Positions 17,068 to 25,834 of a stretch of 37,519 bases of DNA are shown in pieces (positions within the stretch are counted from its first letter, which is position 1; each line of letters starts with the position of its first letter). A program made the position numbers and the translations under genes. The stretch is taken from NCBI GenBank assembly GCA_027083115.1, contig JALWQN010000144.1:1-37519 (forward strand). The letters are read 5' to 3'. The notes beneath the pieces are model-generated. The model saw nothing but the letters and a program-made list of their open reading frames with translations, did not search any database and was not told the origin of the DNA. This DNA is from Desulfurococcales archaeon. GTDB taxonomy: Archaea > Thermoproteota > Thermoprotei_A > Sulfolobales > NBVN01.

Positions 17068-18472
17068 TTACCGCACCCTTACCCCTGTATTTTGGGTGGT
17101 ACTTCCTTATTAGGTCGAGGCTTATTAACTTCAGTTCCTCCTCAGGCAATGTCGAAAGCAGTTCCCAACCTATATCGAGTGTTTCTTCTATCGTTCTTCT
17201 CTCATACTCTCCTTGATTAACGAATCTGCGCTCAAAGATATCAGCAAAATTAAGGAATTTCTTGTCTCTGTCAGTCAGGGATTCAGTACCTATTATGGCT
17301 GATAGCTCCCTAAGGTATTGGCCTTCAGTGTATGCAGCAATCAACTGCATGAAGACCGGATAATGATCTTCCCTTGTTTTCCCAGGTCCTACACCATCCT
17401 TCATGAGTCTAGATAGTGAAAGCAAAATATCTATTGGAGGGTAAACGCCTTTCCTATTCATGTCCCTAGAAAGAACAATCTGTCCTTCAGTAATGTATCC
17501 CGTTAAGTCAGGTATTGGGTGAGTGATGTCGTCATTAGGCATCGTTAAGATAGGCATCTGGGTGACCGACCCTTCCTTACCTTTGATCCTTCCTGCCCTC
17601 TCATATATTGTTGCTAGGTCAGTATACATGTAGCCCGGATAACCTCTTCTTCCCGGAACCTCCTCCCTGGCTGCTGAGAGTTCCCTAAGAGCTTCACAGT
17701 AGTTAGTCATGTCGGTCATCACGACAAGCACGTGCATGCCGTACTTCCAAGCAAGGAACTCAGCCGTAGTTAAAGCAACCCTAGGTATAGCTATCCTCTC
17801 AATAACTGGTGATGCTGCCGTATTTATGAATGAAACGACATTCTCAATGCTTCCAGCCTTCCTTAAGGACTCCATGAAGAAGTCGGCTTCCTCATAAGTA
17901 ACACCGATCGCTGCGAAAACCACAGCAAATTTCTCTTCCTTACCCTTAACTCTTGCTTGCCTAACTATCTGAGCAGCTATTCTGTTGTGGGGTAACCCAG
18001 CACCACTAAATATAGGTAGCTTCTGCCCCCTAACAATGGAGTAGAGCGCATCAATAGCTGAGATTCCTGTCTCTATGAATTCCGAGGGAGGCATTCTCTC
18101 TGCGGGATTTATGGGCGCACCATTAATATCCAGCCAGTCTTCAGGAACTATTTCTGGACCTCCATCAATAGGTCTCCCTAAACCATCGAAGACCCTCCCA
18201 AGCATATCCAGCGAGACTGGGAGCTTCAGCGTTTCACCCTTAAACCTCACGCCGACATTCCTGACGTTAACCTCACCCACACCGCCGAAGACCTGAATTA
18301 CCGCAACATCTTTAGAGACATCTATTACTTGACCGAGCCTTGATTCTCCTGAGCTGAGCGTGACCTCAACGACCTCATTATACTGTATACCGGGGATAGC
18401 CTCAACAAAAAGTAGTGAACCCTTAGCGCTTAATGCTCTCCTAACCTCCTTAACGCTCAGGGACTGAGTCAT
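17048..18472 (-). CDS. atpB: A/V-type ATP synthase subunit B (non-catalytic)
   Basis: 474 residues, regulatory nucleotide-binding subunit alternating with A in the head. It contains LPVSLDMLGRVFDGLGRPIDG, a degenerate P-loop region PIFSGAGLPHN (no GKT, as expected for B), the MTNYCEALRELSAAREEVPGRRGYPGYMYTDLA block and YITEGQIVLSRDM. Length is typical. ATG start, overlapping the atpA stop by four bases. Confidence 0.97.
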   Translation of the reverse strand: MTQSLSVKEVRRALSAKGSLLFVEAIPGIQYNEVVEVTLSSGESRLGQVIDVSKDVAVIQVFGGVGEVNVRNVGVRFKGETLKLPVSLDMLGRVFDGLGRPIDGGPEIVPEDWLDINGAPINPAERMPPSEFIETGISAIDALYSIVRGQKLPIFSGAGLPHNRIAAQIVRQARVKGKEEKFAVVFAAIGVTYEEADFFMESLRKAGSIENVVSFINTAASPVIERIAIPRVALTTAEFLAWKYGMHVLVVMTDMTNYCEALRELSAAREEVPGRRGYPGYMYTDLATIYERAGRIKGKEGSVTQMPILTMPNDDITHPIPDLTGYITEGQIVLSRDMNRKGVYPPIDILLSLSRLMKDGVGPGKTREDHYPVFMQLIAAYTEGQYLRELSAIIGTESLTDRDKKFLNFADIFERRFVNQGEYERRTIEETLDIGWELLSTLPEEELKLISLDLIRKYHPKYRGKGAVSVSANS

Positions 18473-20748
18473 TCCTTACCACCCTTAACTAAGTTATTGA
18501 AGAAAGTGGAGGTTTCCTCCATGAGTGACTCGTAGCTCTCCCTGAACTTATTGGCCGGTATCTCCTTCATCCTAGCTATCTTGGCCCTCAGTGGTGATTG
18601 CCTTATTTTCTGTAGGGGCACTCCAGAAGATAGTGCTTTCGAGGCGTTATGGTAGAACTCCAGAATGACCTTAAGCATCATCACTGTTTTCTCGGGTGGG
18701 GAGTAGGCATCGATAGGGTGGAAGGCGTTCTGCTGGAGGAAGTCCTCCCTAATCATTCTGGCTGCATCCAGCAGAAGCTTGTCATCGTCAGGCAGAGCAT
18801 CAGGACCTACGAGCCTCACGATCTCCATCAACTCATTCTCTCTCTGGAGTATCTTCAGGGCTTCATTCCTTACTGACAGCCAGTCAGGGAATTGCTTCTT
18901 CCACCATTTCTCAACACTCTCAACATATAGGGAGTAGCTGAGTAACCAACTTACTGCAGGAAAGTGCCTCCTGTTAGCTAAGGATATATCTAAAGCAACT
19001 AAAGTACCTATATACCTTAGGGTGTTTTGAGTTACTGGCTCACTGAAGTCAGCTCCCGGCGGTGATACTGCACCCACAATAGTTAATGAGCCCTCCCTAG
19101 GAGGTTCACCCACACAATTAACTCTACCAGATCTCTCGTAGAACTCAGCTAGTCTGGAACCTAAGTAAGCAGGAAATCCTTCCTCTCCAGGCATTTCCTC
19201 AAGCCTAGCACTTATTTCCCTCATTGCTTCAGCCCACCTTGATGTTGAGTCAGCAACCATGAGGACGTCATAACCCATGTCCCTGAAGTACTCGCCTATT
19301 GTGACACCTAAGAAAACGCTAGTTTCCCTAGCTGCTACGGGCATGTTTGATGTGTTAGCTATAAAGACCGCCTTCTCAGCTAGTGGGCGACCAGACTTCG
19401 GGTCTTTAAGCTTAAGGAAGCTATGTAAGGCATCAGCCATTTCATTCCCTCTCTCCCCACAGCCAACGTAAATATTCAACTGGGTTCTTGCCCACTTAGT
19501 TAAGGTCTGTAATAGAACAGTATTATGGAAGATTACAGGGTCTACACCACCAACAAAGTTGTGTGTTTCAGGAACCACCAAGTCATAAACCATTGTGTCC
19601 TTATCTATAAGCTCAACGGACTCGATTTCGTCAGTAATCACTCCTTTAGGTATGCCTATGGCTGAGTCAAGGTCTCTAGGAACAATTAACGGCATTCCCG
19701 GCATTAGATCCATAGCCCTAATTTCATGTACTGCGTTATCTTTTCCGAGGACAGGGAGTTTATGGATTGGTGTGACCTCAATCAGTCTGCCTAAGGCTGT
19801 CTTAATTCTGGATACCTTGCTCGTGAACCCCCTGTAGATGTGGGTGGCTTCAACAGTCTTCAGTCTCTTACCGTCAAAACCTATGAGTGATAGGGGTTCC
19901 CTTAATTCATAGATTTCTTCAGGGATTTCGTGGACATGTCCTTCACCCTTAACTTCCTCAAATATTTCATCTATTTTCTTTTGTGAACCATCGCTCAGCA
20001 GCACTGGTGTGCCAGGCATTAAGCACTTGCCGCTTCCGAAACCTCCAGGAACAGCAGCCTTACCGCCCCTAGCTATGGGGAACATCATGTCCAGAACCCT
20101 AGTTCCAGTAATCAGCGGGTGAACCGGTTCAAGCCTATTGATGTATGGCCTGGGCTTCCTCACAGGCCATTTATGCATCATTCTTAGCTCCTTAAGCTTT
20201 CCTCCACCTAAATCAACAACAGCTATGGTGTCCTCTATGGTGTACTCTCCATCTGGAGCTAGCTCCTTTAAAGTCCCATGAATGCCTGGAGGAACCATTA
20301 TTTTGTGCTCCATAATCTGGGTCTCTTTAACGCTACCTAATAAAGTTCCAGGCTCAACTTTATCGCCAGGCCTAATACTGCTTGACTTAATGAAGCCCCA
20401 CTTAATGTCTCTAGGTAATGCCTCTACCTTCACGCCCTTCTCTATGAATGGGCCAATCAGCCCTCCAAGGACAGATAAAGGTCTCTGGAGGCCGTCGAAG
20501 ACCTTACCAACTATGCCTGGCCCTAACTCCGCGGAAAGAAGATTCCCTGTTCCTTCAACCGGCTCACCGACCCTAAGGCCTGAAGTGTCTTCATAAACCT
20601 GAATGAATGCCTTATCTTCCTGGAGACCGATGATTTCTCCAATGAGTCTTTCCTCACCAACGTGAACTACTTCGTACACCATAGATCCTTTCATATTTTC
20701 TGCAACTACCAGAGGGCCTGACACCCTCATTATTCTGCCCACCACCAT
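18469..20748 (-). CDS. atpA: A/V-type ATP synthase catalytic subunit A, interrupted by an intein
   Basis: 759 codons; without the intein (residues 242-409) it is 591 residues, the normal length. This is the ATP-hydrolysing or ATP-synthesising subunit of the A3B3 head. The P-loop is split as GGFGSGK, then the intein, then TVLLQ. Downstream, YVGCGERGNEM, MVADSTSRWAEAMREIS and EEMPGEEGFPAYLGSRLAEFYERSG are the conserved catalytic blocks. Protein splicing must occur to rebuild the GSGKT site, since uninterrupted precursor has no intact nucleotide-binding loop. ATG start, 4 bases after the atpF stop. Confidence 0.97.
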   Translation of the reverse strand: MVVGRIMRVSGPLVVAENMKGSMVYEVVHVGEERLIGEIIGLQEDKAFIQVYEDTSGLRVGEPVEGTGNLLSAELGPGIVGKVFDGLQRPLSVLGGLIGPFIEKGVKVEALPRDIKWGFIKSSSIRPGDKVEPGTLLGSVKETQIMEHKIMVPPGIHGTLKELAPDGEYTIEDTIAVVDLGGGKLKELRMMHKWPVRKPRPYINRLEPVHPLITGTRVLDMMFPIARGGKAAVPGGFGSGKCLMPGTPVLLSDGSQKKIDEIFEEVKGEGHVHEIPEEIYELREPLSLIGFDGKRLKTVEATHIYRGFTSKVSRIKTALGRLIEVTPIHKLPVLGKDNAVHEIRAMDLMPGMPLIVPRDLDSAIGIPKGVITDEIESVELIDKDTMVYDLVVPETHNFVGGVDPVIFHNTVLLQTLTKWARTQLNIYVGCGERGNEMADALHSFLKLKDPKSGRPLAEKAVFIANTSNMPVAARETSVFLGVTIGEYFRDMGYDVLMVADSTSRWAEAMREISARLEEMPGEEGFPAYLGSRLAEFYERSGRVNCVGEPPREGSLTIVGAVSPPGADFSEPVTQNTLRYIGTLVALDISLANRRHFPAVSWLLSYSLYVESVEKWWKKQFPDWLSVRNEALKILQRENELMEIVRLVGPDALPDDDKLLLDAARMIREDFLQQNAFHPIDAYSPPEKTVMMLKVILEFYHNASKALSSGVPLQKIRQSPLRAKIARMKEIPANKFRESYESLMEETSTFFNNLVKGGKE
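19522..20025 (-). mobile_element. Mini-intein in AtpA (no homing endonuclease)
   Basis: 168 residues between Lys241 and Thr410 of the precursor. It begins Cys (CLMPGTPVLLSDG, block A), has the TxxH of block B (EVTPIHKLPVL), a block F-like VYDLVVPETHNFVGG and ends VIFHN (block G), with Thr as the +1 residue. All residues needed for Cys-initiated splicing are present. The length leaves no room for a LAGLIDADG endonuclease and no such motif is seen. It occupies the P-loop site known for archaeal vacuolar-type ATPase inteins; Thermoplasma carries a mini-intein of similar length at this site, as I recall. Confidence 0.95.
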
Positions 20749-20752
20749 CTGC

Positions 20753-21106
20753 CTACACCTCTATACTTAACCCGAGGTAAGCCCTAATTAAGGAGTTATA
20801 GTATTCCTTAATTTTAGATTTATCCAACCTTAATCCACCCGGTAAATAAATTATTAATGGTTGAGAGGAGGTTTTACGGAAGCCCTCAACATATTTCTTA
20901 AGGTTCTCCTCAATTATGACGATCCCTACCTTGTAATTCTCGAAGACTTTACCCACAACCTCCCTTACTTTAGCTTTAATCGTTTCATCAGTTTGTTCTT
21001 TTGTGTTGATTGTGAATGCTATGGTAGCCCCTCCTAACTTAAAGCCCTTAACGAAGTTCTCATCACCTATGACTGCTATGTCCTTCTCACTTAGTGAGTA
21101 AGTCAT
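20753..21106 (-). CDS. atpF: A/V-type ATP synthase subunit F
   Basis: 117 residues, small Rossmann-like rotor subunit bound to D. It has the typical N-terminus DIAVIGDENFVKGFKLGGA, the central VGIVIIEENL strand and the PLIIYLPGG segment. The ATG overlaps the end of atpC by 20 bases. Confidence 0.94.
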   Translation of the reverse strand: MTYSLSEKDIAVIGDENFVKGFKLGGATIAFTINTKEQTDETIKAKVREVVGKVFENYKVGIVIIEENLKKYVEGFRKTSSQPLIIYLPGGLRLDKSKIKEYYNSLIRAYLGLSIEV

Positions 21107-22058
21107 ACGTCCTCACCAACGTATCTATTACTTCCCTCAAGTAAGAACCTCCGTAACCGAGGTTTAAACTACCTAGTAAAAAAGCAATTAACTGTGTTTC
21201 CCAATCCTTCCAAATCAAGTACCTAAGGAGAGTTCCTTTAGAGAAGACCTGAGCTGAGAGAACGCTGTCACAGTAATTCACAACCGAAGACCTAAGCAAC
21301 ACCTCCAGCCTGAAATGTTTCTCTAAGTTATTCCTTACGGCATTCCTTTCTTTAGAAGTTAATTTACTCAATATTTTGTTGAGTGTTTCTGGGGAAGCTC
21401 CTCTCCTCACCAACTTCGATAACTCATCAATTATTTCCATATGGCTCAAGCAATCAGATAATCTCGTGTCTTCCGAACCAACCACACCCTTAAGGAGCTT
21501 GTAGTACTCGCGGATTGCCTCATCATATATCTTATATGGATTTAATTCGCTTATGGGCATTCCTGAGTATCTCCTCATCAGTTCCTTAAGCACTTCAGTA
21601 TCTTCTCTCCCAAGAGCGGATAAGTTGCTCAGCAAGTCATTAGTGCTTTTGGCATTCTTAACAGCTTCACTTATTGAACTCATTACTGGGTATTTAGTTA
21701 ATTCTGTCTTTTCATTAATTAAGGAATAAAAGAAAGCGTTAATCGTGTACTTATTCGTGAAGGCGTTAAATATCCTCACCAAGCTTTCGGAAGGCTGTAT
21801 TATTTCTATGTCTCTCCTTAGGTTATTCATCCAGCAGAGAAGAAGTCTCTCGTAAATTATGTCTTGTTTAGGCAGATTATCTAATCGTAAGTGACCTTGA
21901 ATACATTCTAACACGTTATAATTCGTTAGTGTTGAAGTGAGTTCTGAGGGCTTACTTAATTTTTGTCCTGCGAGCGTAGCTAATGACTTAAGGTTTAATG
22001 TCTTATCAATATATAACTTAATCTTTGATAAAAACTTTAGGTCATTTATTGAGCTCAT
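21087..22058 (-). CDS. atpC: A/V-type ATP synthase subunit C
   Basis: 323 residues, all-helical funnel-shaped subunit linking the central stalk to the proteolipid ring (V-ATPase subunit d homologue). It is identified from its place between E and F, its length and its helical composition, including the MRRYSGMPISELNPY region and the C-terminal YLIWKDWETQLIAFLLG. This family is poorly conserved, so the call leans on operon position. ATG start, five bases after atpE. Confidence 0.88.
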   Translation of the reverse strand: MSSINDLKFLSKIKLYIDKTLNLKSLATLAGQKLSKPSELTSTLTNYNVLECIQGHLRLDNLPKQDIIYERLLLCWMNNLRRDIEIIQPSESLVRIFNAFTNKYTINAFFYSLINEKTELTKYPVMSSISEAVKNAKSTNDLLSNLSALGREDTEVLKELMRRYSGMPISELNPYKIYDEAIREYYKLLKGVVGSEDTRLSDCLSHMEIIDELSKLVRRGASPETLNKILSKLTSKERNAVRNNLEKHFRLEVLLRSSVVNYCDSVLSAQVFSKGTLLRYLIWKDWETQLIAFLLGSLNLGYGGSYLREVIDTLVRTYDLLTK

Positions 22059-22063
22059 TTGTC

Positions 22064-22660
22064 CTATCCCTTAAACACTTCTTTATCTACCTTACTGTAG
22101 AGTATGCTCAATGCTCTCTCAAGCCTTGTTGAGTAAGTGTTATCAACAACGAAGAAACCTTCAGGATCCATTATTAACACACCCCCTAGTCTGCTCTCAT
22201 CCAACGGCTCGATCTTGATGAGGCGGCTTGAGAGGCCTAAATCATCAACGACCTCCTTAAAAATTTCTTTGTCATTATCTAGGACTTCAGCAATGAAGGA
22301 TTCCTTTATGACCCCAGTGCTTAAAGCCTCATTCAGCAATTTCTTCAGTGACTCTTTCCTTACTTCCGGGGGTAGGTGAGTAAGCCCTTCCTTAGCTTCA
22401 TCGATAATTTCCTTAATGAGCTTCTGTTTTGTCTCAAGTAACTCCTTATTTAGTTCCATAACCCTTGATGCATACTTCCTGAATTCCTGAGCTCTTAATT
22501 CAGACAGTGCGGCTTCCTTCACGCGCTTGTATCTTCTCAGGTACTCTTCCTTAGCGCTCTCAACAATTTCTTTGGCCTTCCTTTCAGCATCCTCCCTAAT
22601 TTTCTTAGCCTTCTCCTCAGCTTTCCCTATTACCTTACTTCTTAGGTCGTTGATGCTCAC
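22064..22660 (-). CDS. atpE: A/V-type ATP synthase subunit E (peripheral stalk)
   Basis: 198 residues. The first 90 are a highly charged coiled coil (KAEEKAKKIREDAERKAKEI) that pairs with subunit H to form the peripheral stalk. The C-terminal globular part contains the family's LGGVLIMDPEGFFVVDNTYSTRLE segment, which contacts the head. GTG start, 18 bases after atpK. Confidence 0.95.
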   Translation of the reverse strand: MSINDLRSKVIGKAEEKAKKIREDAERKAKEIVESAKEEYLRRYKRVKEAALSELRAQEFRKYASRVMELNKELLETKQKLIKEIIDEAKEGLTHLPPEVRKESLKKLLNEALSTGVIKESFIAEVLDNDKEIFKEVVDDLGLSSRLIKIEPLDESRLGGVLIMDPEGFFVVDNTYSTRLERALSILYSKVDKEVFKG

Positions 22661-22678
22661 TTCAATAACCTCTTACCC

Positions 22679-23185
22679 TCAGATAGGGAGACCAACGACA
22701 GTCACTAACAGTAAGTACCCGAAAACCATTCCTAGAATGCCGAAGAGCTCAATATAGGACGCTAATATCATTGTTGGTGTCGCGACCCTACCCTTAGTTT
22801 TAGGTAATTCCACAATGCCTGACATACACACAGCTCCCTGATATATTGCTGAGTAAAGCTCCGCAAACATTACTCCGAAACCAATAACGAAGATCCCTGC
22901 CGCCTTACCCCAAGTCATTGCTGCAGCTATATTGGATGCCCCAACAATTGATGTGAAACCAAGTAACGTAAATATGAATCCGTAGAAAGTCTGAGTCATC
23001 GGCAGTGAGGAAAGAAGCAGAACCCACTTAAATGATGAGGGATCCTCGGCAAGAACTGAGAGTCCAGCACCAGCAGCCTTAGCGATCCCTATTGATGAAC
23101 CAACTAACCCACCAATTATGCCTAAGGCAACACCAGCAGATGCCAGCCATAACGGAGTTATTTGAAGAGCTGCGACCCCACTCAT
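22679..23185 (-). CDS. atpK: A/V-type ATP synthase proteolipid subunit K (c-ring)
   Basis: 168 residues forming two fused helical hairpins (four membrane helices). Only the second hairpin has the ion-binding carboxylate, E146 in ASYIELFGILG; the equivalent position in the first is not acidic. L61, T64 and Q65 (LPMTQ), Q116 (YQGAV) and E146 align with the five residues that bind Na+ in the Enterococcus hirae ring. One carboxylate per four helices gives fewer ions per turn than a two-helix c subunit. ATG start; its own TATA-like box lies upstream, after a 127-base gap from atpI. Confidence 0.95.
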   Translation of the reverse strand: MSGVAALQITPLWLASAGVALGIIGGLVGSSIGIAKAAGAGLSVLAEDPSSFKWVLLLSSLPMTQTFYGFIFTLLGFTSIVGASNIAAAMTWGKAAGIFVIGFGVMFAELYSAIYQGAVCMSGIVELPKTKGRVATPTMILASYIELFGILGMVFGYLLLVTVVGLPI

Positions 23186-23215
23186 TTTCTCTTACCTTTC
23201 TTATTGAAATGGTGG

Positions 23216-23226
23216 GATTTTTAAGC
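23216..23226 (-). promoter_or_regulatory. Internal TATA-like box for atpK
   Basis: The minus strand reads GCTTAAAAATC about 36 bases before the atpK ATG, in the only sizeable gap of the operon (23186-23312). An AAGGTAAG stretch near the start could be the ribosome site. An extra promoter here would raise proteolipid output, which fits the many copies of K per complex. Confidence 0.4.
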
Positions 23227-23312
23227 TATACGATATAATTAGACGAGTCAAACTTTTAATTTAGTTATAGTAAAATTGTCTGCCACGAGTCTTGACAAAA
23301 GTGTTTGAGTTC

Positions 23313-25334
23313 TTAAACCCGTTTACCAATTATGATGTGCTTAGGTATTAATGCCTTAAAGGGCTTAAACTCTCTTCCTTCACCTTCATACCATTTTGGC
23401 AGAAACTCAACGAAGCAAAGCCTTAATGAGTGAACGAAAGCACCAATGACACCGAATATTATCGTTATTAAATTCATTGCAAGCATCACGAAACCTGCAC
23501 CGATTACGCCAACAACTATGCCGACTAGGGGAACCATCGCTGAAACTGATTGCGCTAAGCCTAAAGCAAGGGAATTAAAGCTTTTTGCCATCATGTAGGT
23601 CGCTAGCCCTAACCCAGCTAACCTAGAATACGATAAGGTATCACCTAAGAGGCCTGTGACACTAAAGATCCATAGAATTGCTCCTGCACCACCCCAGTTC
23701 TTGAATGTACCTAAAATTATTAGGGCTAGGCCTGCTAAAGAACTATACAGCAGTATCTCCCCTAAGAAGGGATTTATCGGGAATAGATCGTAGTGCATGG
23801 TTGCGTGAAGTATGTAAGGTATTCCGAAGGCTTCGCCGATGAAGATCCCTAACTCAACAAATAAGGTGCCTAAATTATGTTCCTTAATAGCTCTTGCGGC
23901 GGATATAGCGTGCCCTAAGTTTATATGTATTAGACCCACTATCAGTGCGTACTTTAAAAACCATATGGGGTCAGAAAACACTAGTAATGAGGGCACGACT
24001 TCACTGTTTCCAGGCATAGTGAAGGTCCAGCCAGTAGGTGTCTTAACTATTGAGAAACCTGCGAAGGAGTTGGAGAGAGCACCGAAAGTTATTGACGAAA
24101 TAGATAGGACAAGAAGTAATCTCTTAAGAGTTATGTAACCTTCGGAGTAGGGGTCATCTACTAAGCCTGAACGCTCTAGTACGTACTTTATTAACACAAA
24201 CATTAAGATACCGTAAATTACGTCGCCAAACATTGACCCGAAGAAAACCATGAATGAATACATAATGATGGGTGTCGGGTCCCATTCATTGTAGGAAGGC
24301 ACACCATAAAGCTTGGTTATTAGTTCGAAAAGCTTAATCGTTCCAGAATTCTTGAGTTTGGAAGGAGGTTCTTTATCAGTACTTACTTCACTCACGAAGT
24401 AGGTTGATGCAGACTTTGAGAGAACCTCACCCAGCTTGAACACATCGCTGTTAGGAATCCAACCCTCAATGCCTGTTAAGTAATCCCCCATTGCGGCATT
24501 AAGTAAAGCATTAACTCTTTCCTCATAGACATCAGCCAGTACTTTAGCTACTGCAATTTCCGGCGCTGACTTCTGTAGCGATCGAGTAATGTGTTCCTTA
24601 AGCTTTATTGTTTGCTGCTCTAGTTCAGCAATTTCTTCCTTCAGCTTATTAATGAAGTCAGATACCTTAAGATCAACCTTAGGTAAGGATATTATTTCTG
24701 CCTTACGTGCTGACAGAATTTTCATAACTTCTTCTTTTGTAGGTAACATACCAGCTATGACTGCCACTACACCTTCATCTAACTCAGCACTAACTATGAT
24801 GAAGGCATCCTTAGGTAAGGAAGTTTCTAAGTTCAAGAAGGATGCCTTCCTAATGTACACAATGAGTGAATAAAGTAACTTACCTGTGAAAGTTAGGTTC
24901 TTCACCGCATAATTACCTACTTTCGGAAGCAAAGCAGTTAAGTAGTTAAGTATTCCTCTCTTAGCCATTAATTCCTCATTCAGTTTCTCTAGGTTTGCTG
25001 TGAGGTTCTTTAGCTCTCCATAAAGTTCCTTAATCTTAATTAATGATTTAGTTGTTTGCTCGTCTAAAGTCATTAGGTCAATTCCTTCCTTTAACTCTAT
25101 ATGGACAGGCTGCTGAAAGAATTTCTCCATGACGTCAACGGTGCTCTTAATTTCCTTAATAAGATTGAGTTTCTGAAGTAAGGCCTCCTTATCTTCCTCC
25201 TTAACCTTACCTAGTGGTTCTACATGGATTAGTCCTTCCTTCTGAAGTAACGACAGTATCTTATCTCTCTCATCCCTAAGGACCAAAACCCTAACGTAAG
25301 TTAGCCTCTCAGGAAGTGAGAGAAAGTAACCCAT
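23313..25334 (-). CDS. atpI: A/V-type ATP synthase subunit I (stator a-subunit homologue)
   Basis: 673 residues. Residues 1-340 form the cytoplasmic coiled-coil arm. From about 355 to 640 there are seven or eight membrane helices. The essential Arg of the ion channel is R571 in GDTLSYSRLAGLGLATYMM. FFGSMFGDVIYG near 364-375 and GLIHINLGHAI near 467-477 are conserved in the family. It works with K in ion translocation. ATG start, one base after atpH. Confidence 0.95.
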   Translation of the reverse strand: MGYFLSLPERLTYVRVLVLRDERDKILSLLQKEGLIHVEPLGKVKEEDKEALLQKLNLIKEIKSTVDVMEKFFQQPVHIELKEGIDLMTLDEQTTKSLIKIKELYGELKNLTANLEKLNEELMAKRGILNYLTALLPKVGNYAVKNLTFTGKLLYSLIVYIRKASFLNLETSLPKDAFIIVSAELDEGVVAVIAGMLPTKEEVMKILSARKAEIISLPKVDLKVSDFINKLKEEIAELEQQTIKLKEHITRSLQKSAPEIAVAKVLADVYEERVNALLNAAMGDYLTGIEGWIPNSDVFKLGEVLSKSASTYFVSEVSTDKEPPSKLKNSGTIKLFELITKLYGVPSYNEWDPTPIIMYSFMVFFGSMFGDVIYGILMFVLIKYVLERSGLVDDPYSEGYITLKRLLLVLSISSITFGALSNSFAGFSIVKTPTGWTFTMPGNSEVVPSLLVFSDPIWFLKYALIVGLIHINLGHAISAARAIKEHNLGTLFVELGIFIGEAFGIPYILHATMHYDLFPINPFLGEILLYSSLAGLALIILGTFKNWGGAGAILWIFSVTGLLGDTLSYSRLAGLGLATYMMAKSFNSLALGLAQSVSAMVPLVGIVVGVIGAGFVMLAMNLITIIFGVIGAFVHSLRLCFVEFLPKWYEGEGREFKPFKALIPKHIIIGKRV

Positions 25335-25335
25335 G

Positions 25336-25632
25336 TTAGGATCCCACGCCAGTCACTAAATTCACTAGCTCACTAACTAAGGCTTCCTTCCTCTTCTTAA
25401 ATAAATCCATAATTCTATTGAGCCTTTCCCTCTGTCTCTCCTCTGCTTTAGCTATTAACTCAGAAAACTCCTTCTTAATTCGCTCAATTTCTTCCTCACT
25501 TAATGGGTTCTGAATCTTCATGTTTCTCCATTTCTCGGCCTCCTCTTCAGCTCTCCTAACTATTTCGTCAGCTTCTTCTTCAGCCTTCCTAATTATTTCC
25601 TCAGCTTCTTTCTCAATCTCCTCTATCGACAC
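25336..25632 (-). CDS. atpH: A/V-type ATP synthase subunit H (peripheral stalk)
   Basis: 98 residues, nearly pure charged coiled coil: repeated EAEEIIRKAEEEADEIVRR units, then RIKKEFSELIAKAEERQRERL. It forms the peripheral stalk with E. First gene of the operon. GTG start; A/T-rich boxes lie about 25 and 40 bases upstream, so the exact promoter is uncertain. Confidence 0.9.
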   Translation of the reverse strand: MSIEEIEKEAEEIIRKAEEEADEIVRRAEEEAEKWRNMKIQNPLSEEEIERIKKEFSELIAKAEERQRERLNRIMDLFKKRKEALVSELVNLVTGVGS

Positions 25633-25834
25633 GCCCCATAACCCTTAAAGAAAATAAGGCGGGGTTAAAAAGCATTTGAAACTGAAGGTATCAGAACCCA
25701 ATAAATGATGAAGAACACAAAAATATTGGTTATCAGCCCTCACACGGTTCTTCATTTTTCAGGTCCGGAGTTTGTCATCACTCAAGTAATCAATCTTTTT
25801 TAGATGCTAATGAAGATTATCTTAGGGCTTTCTC

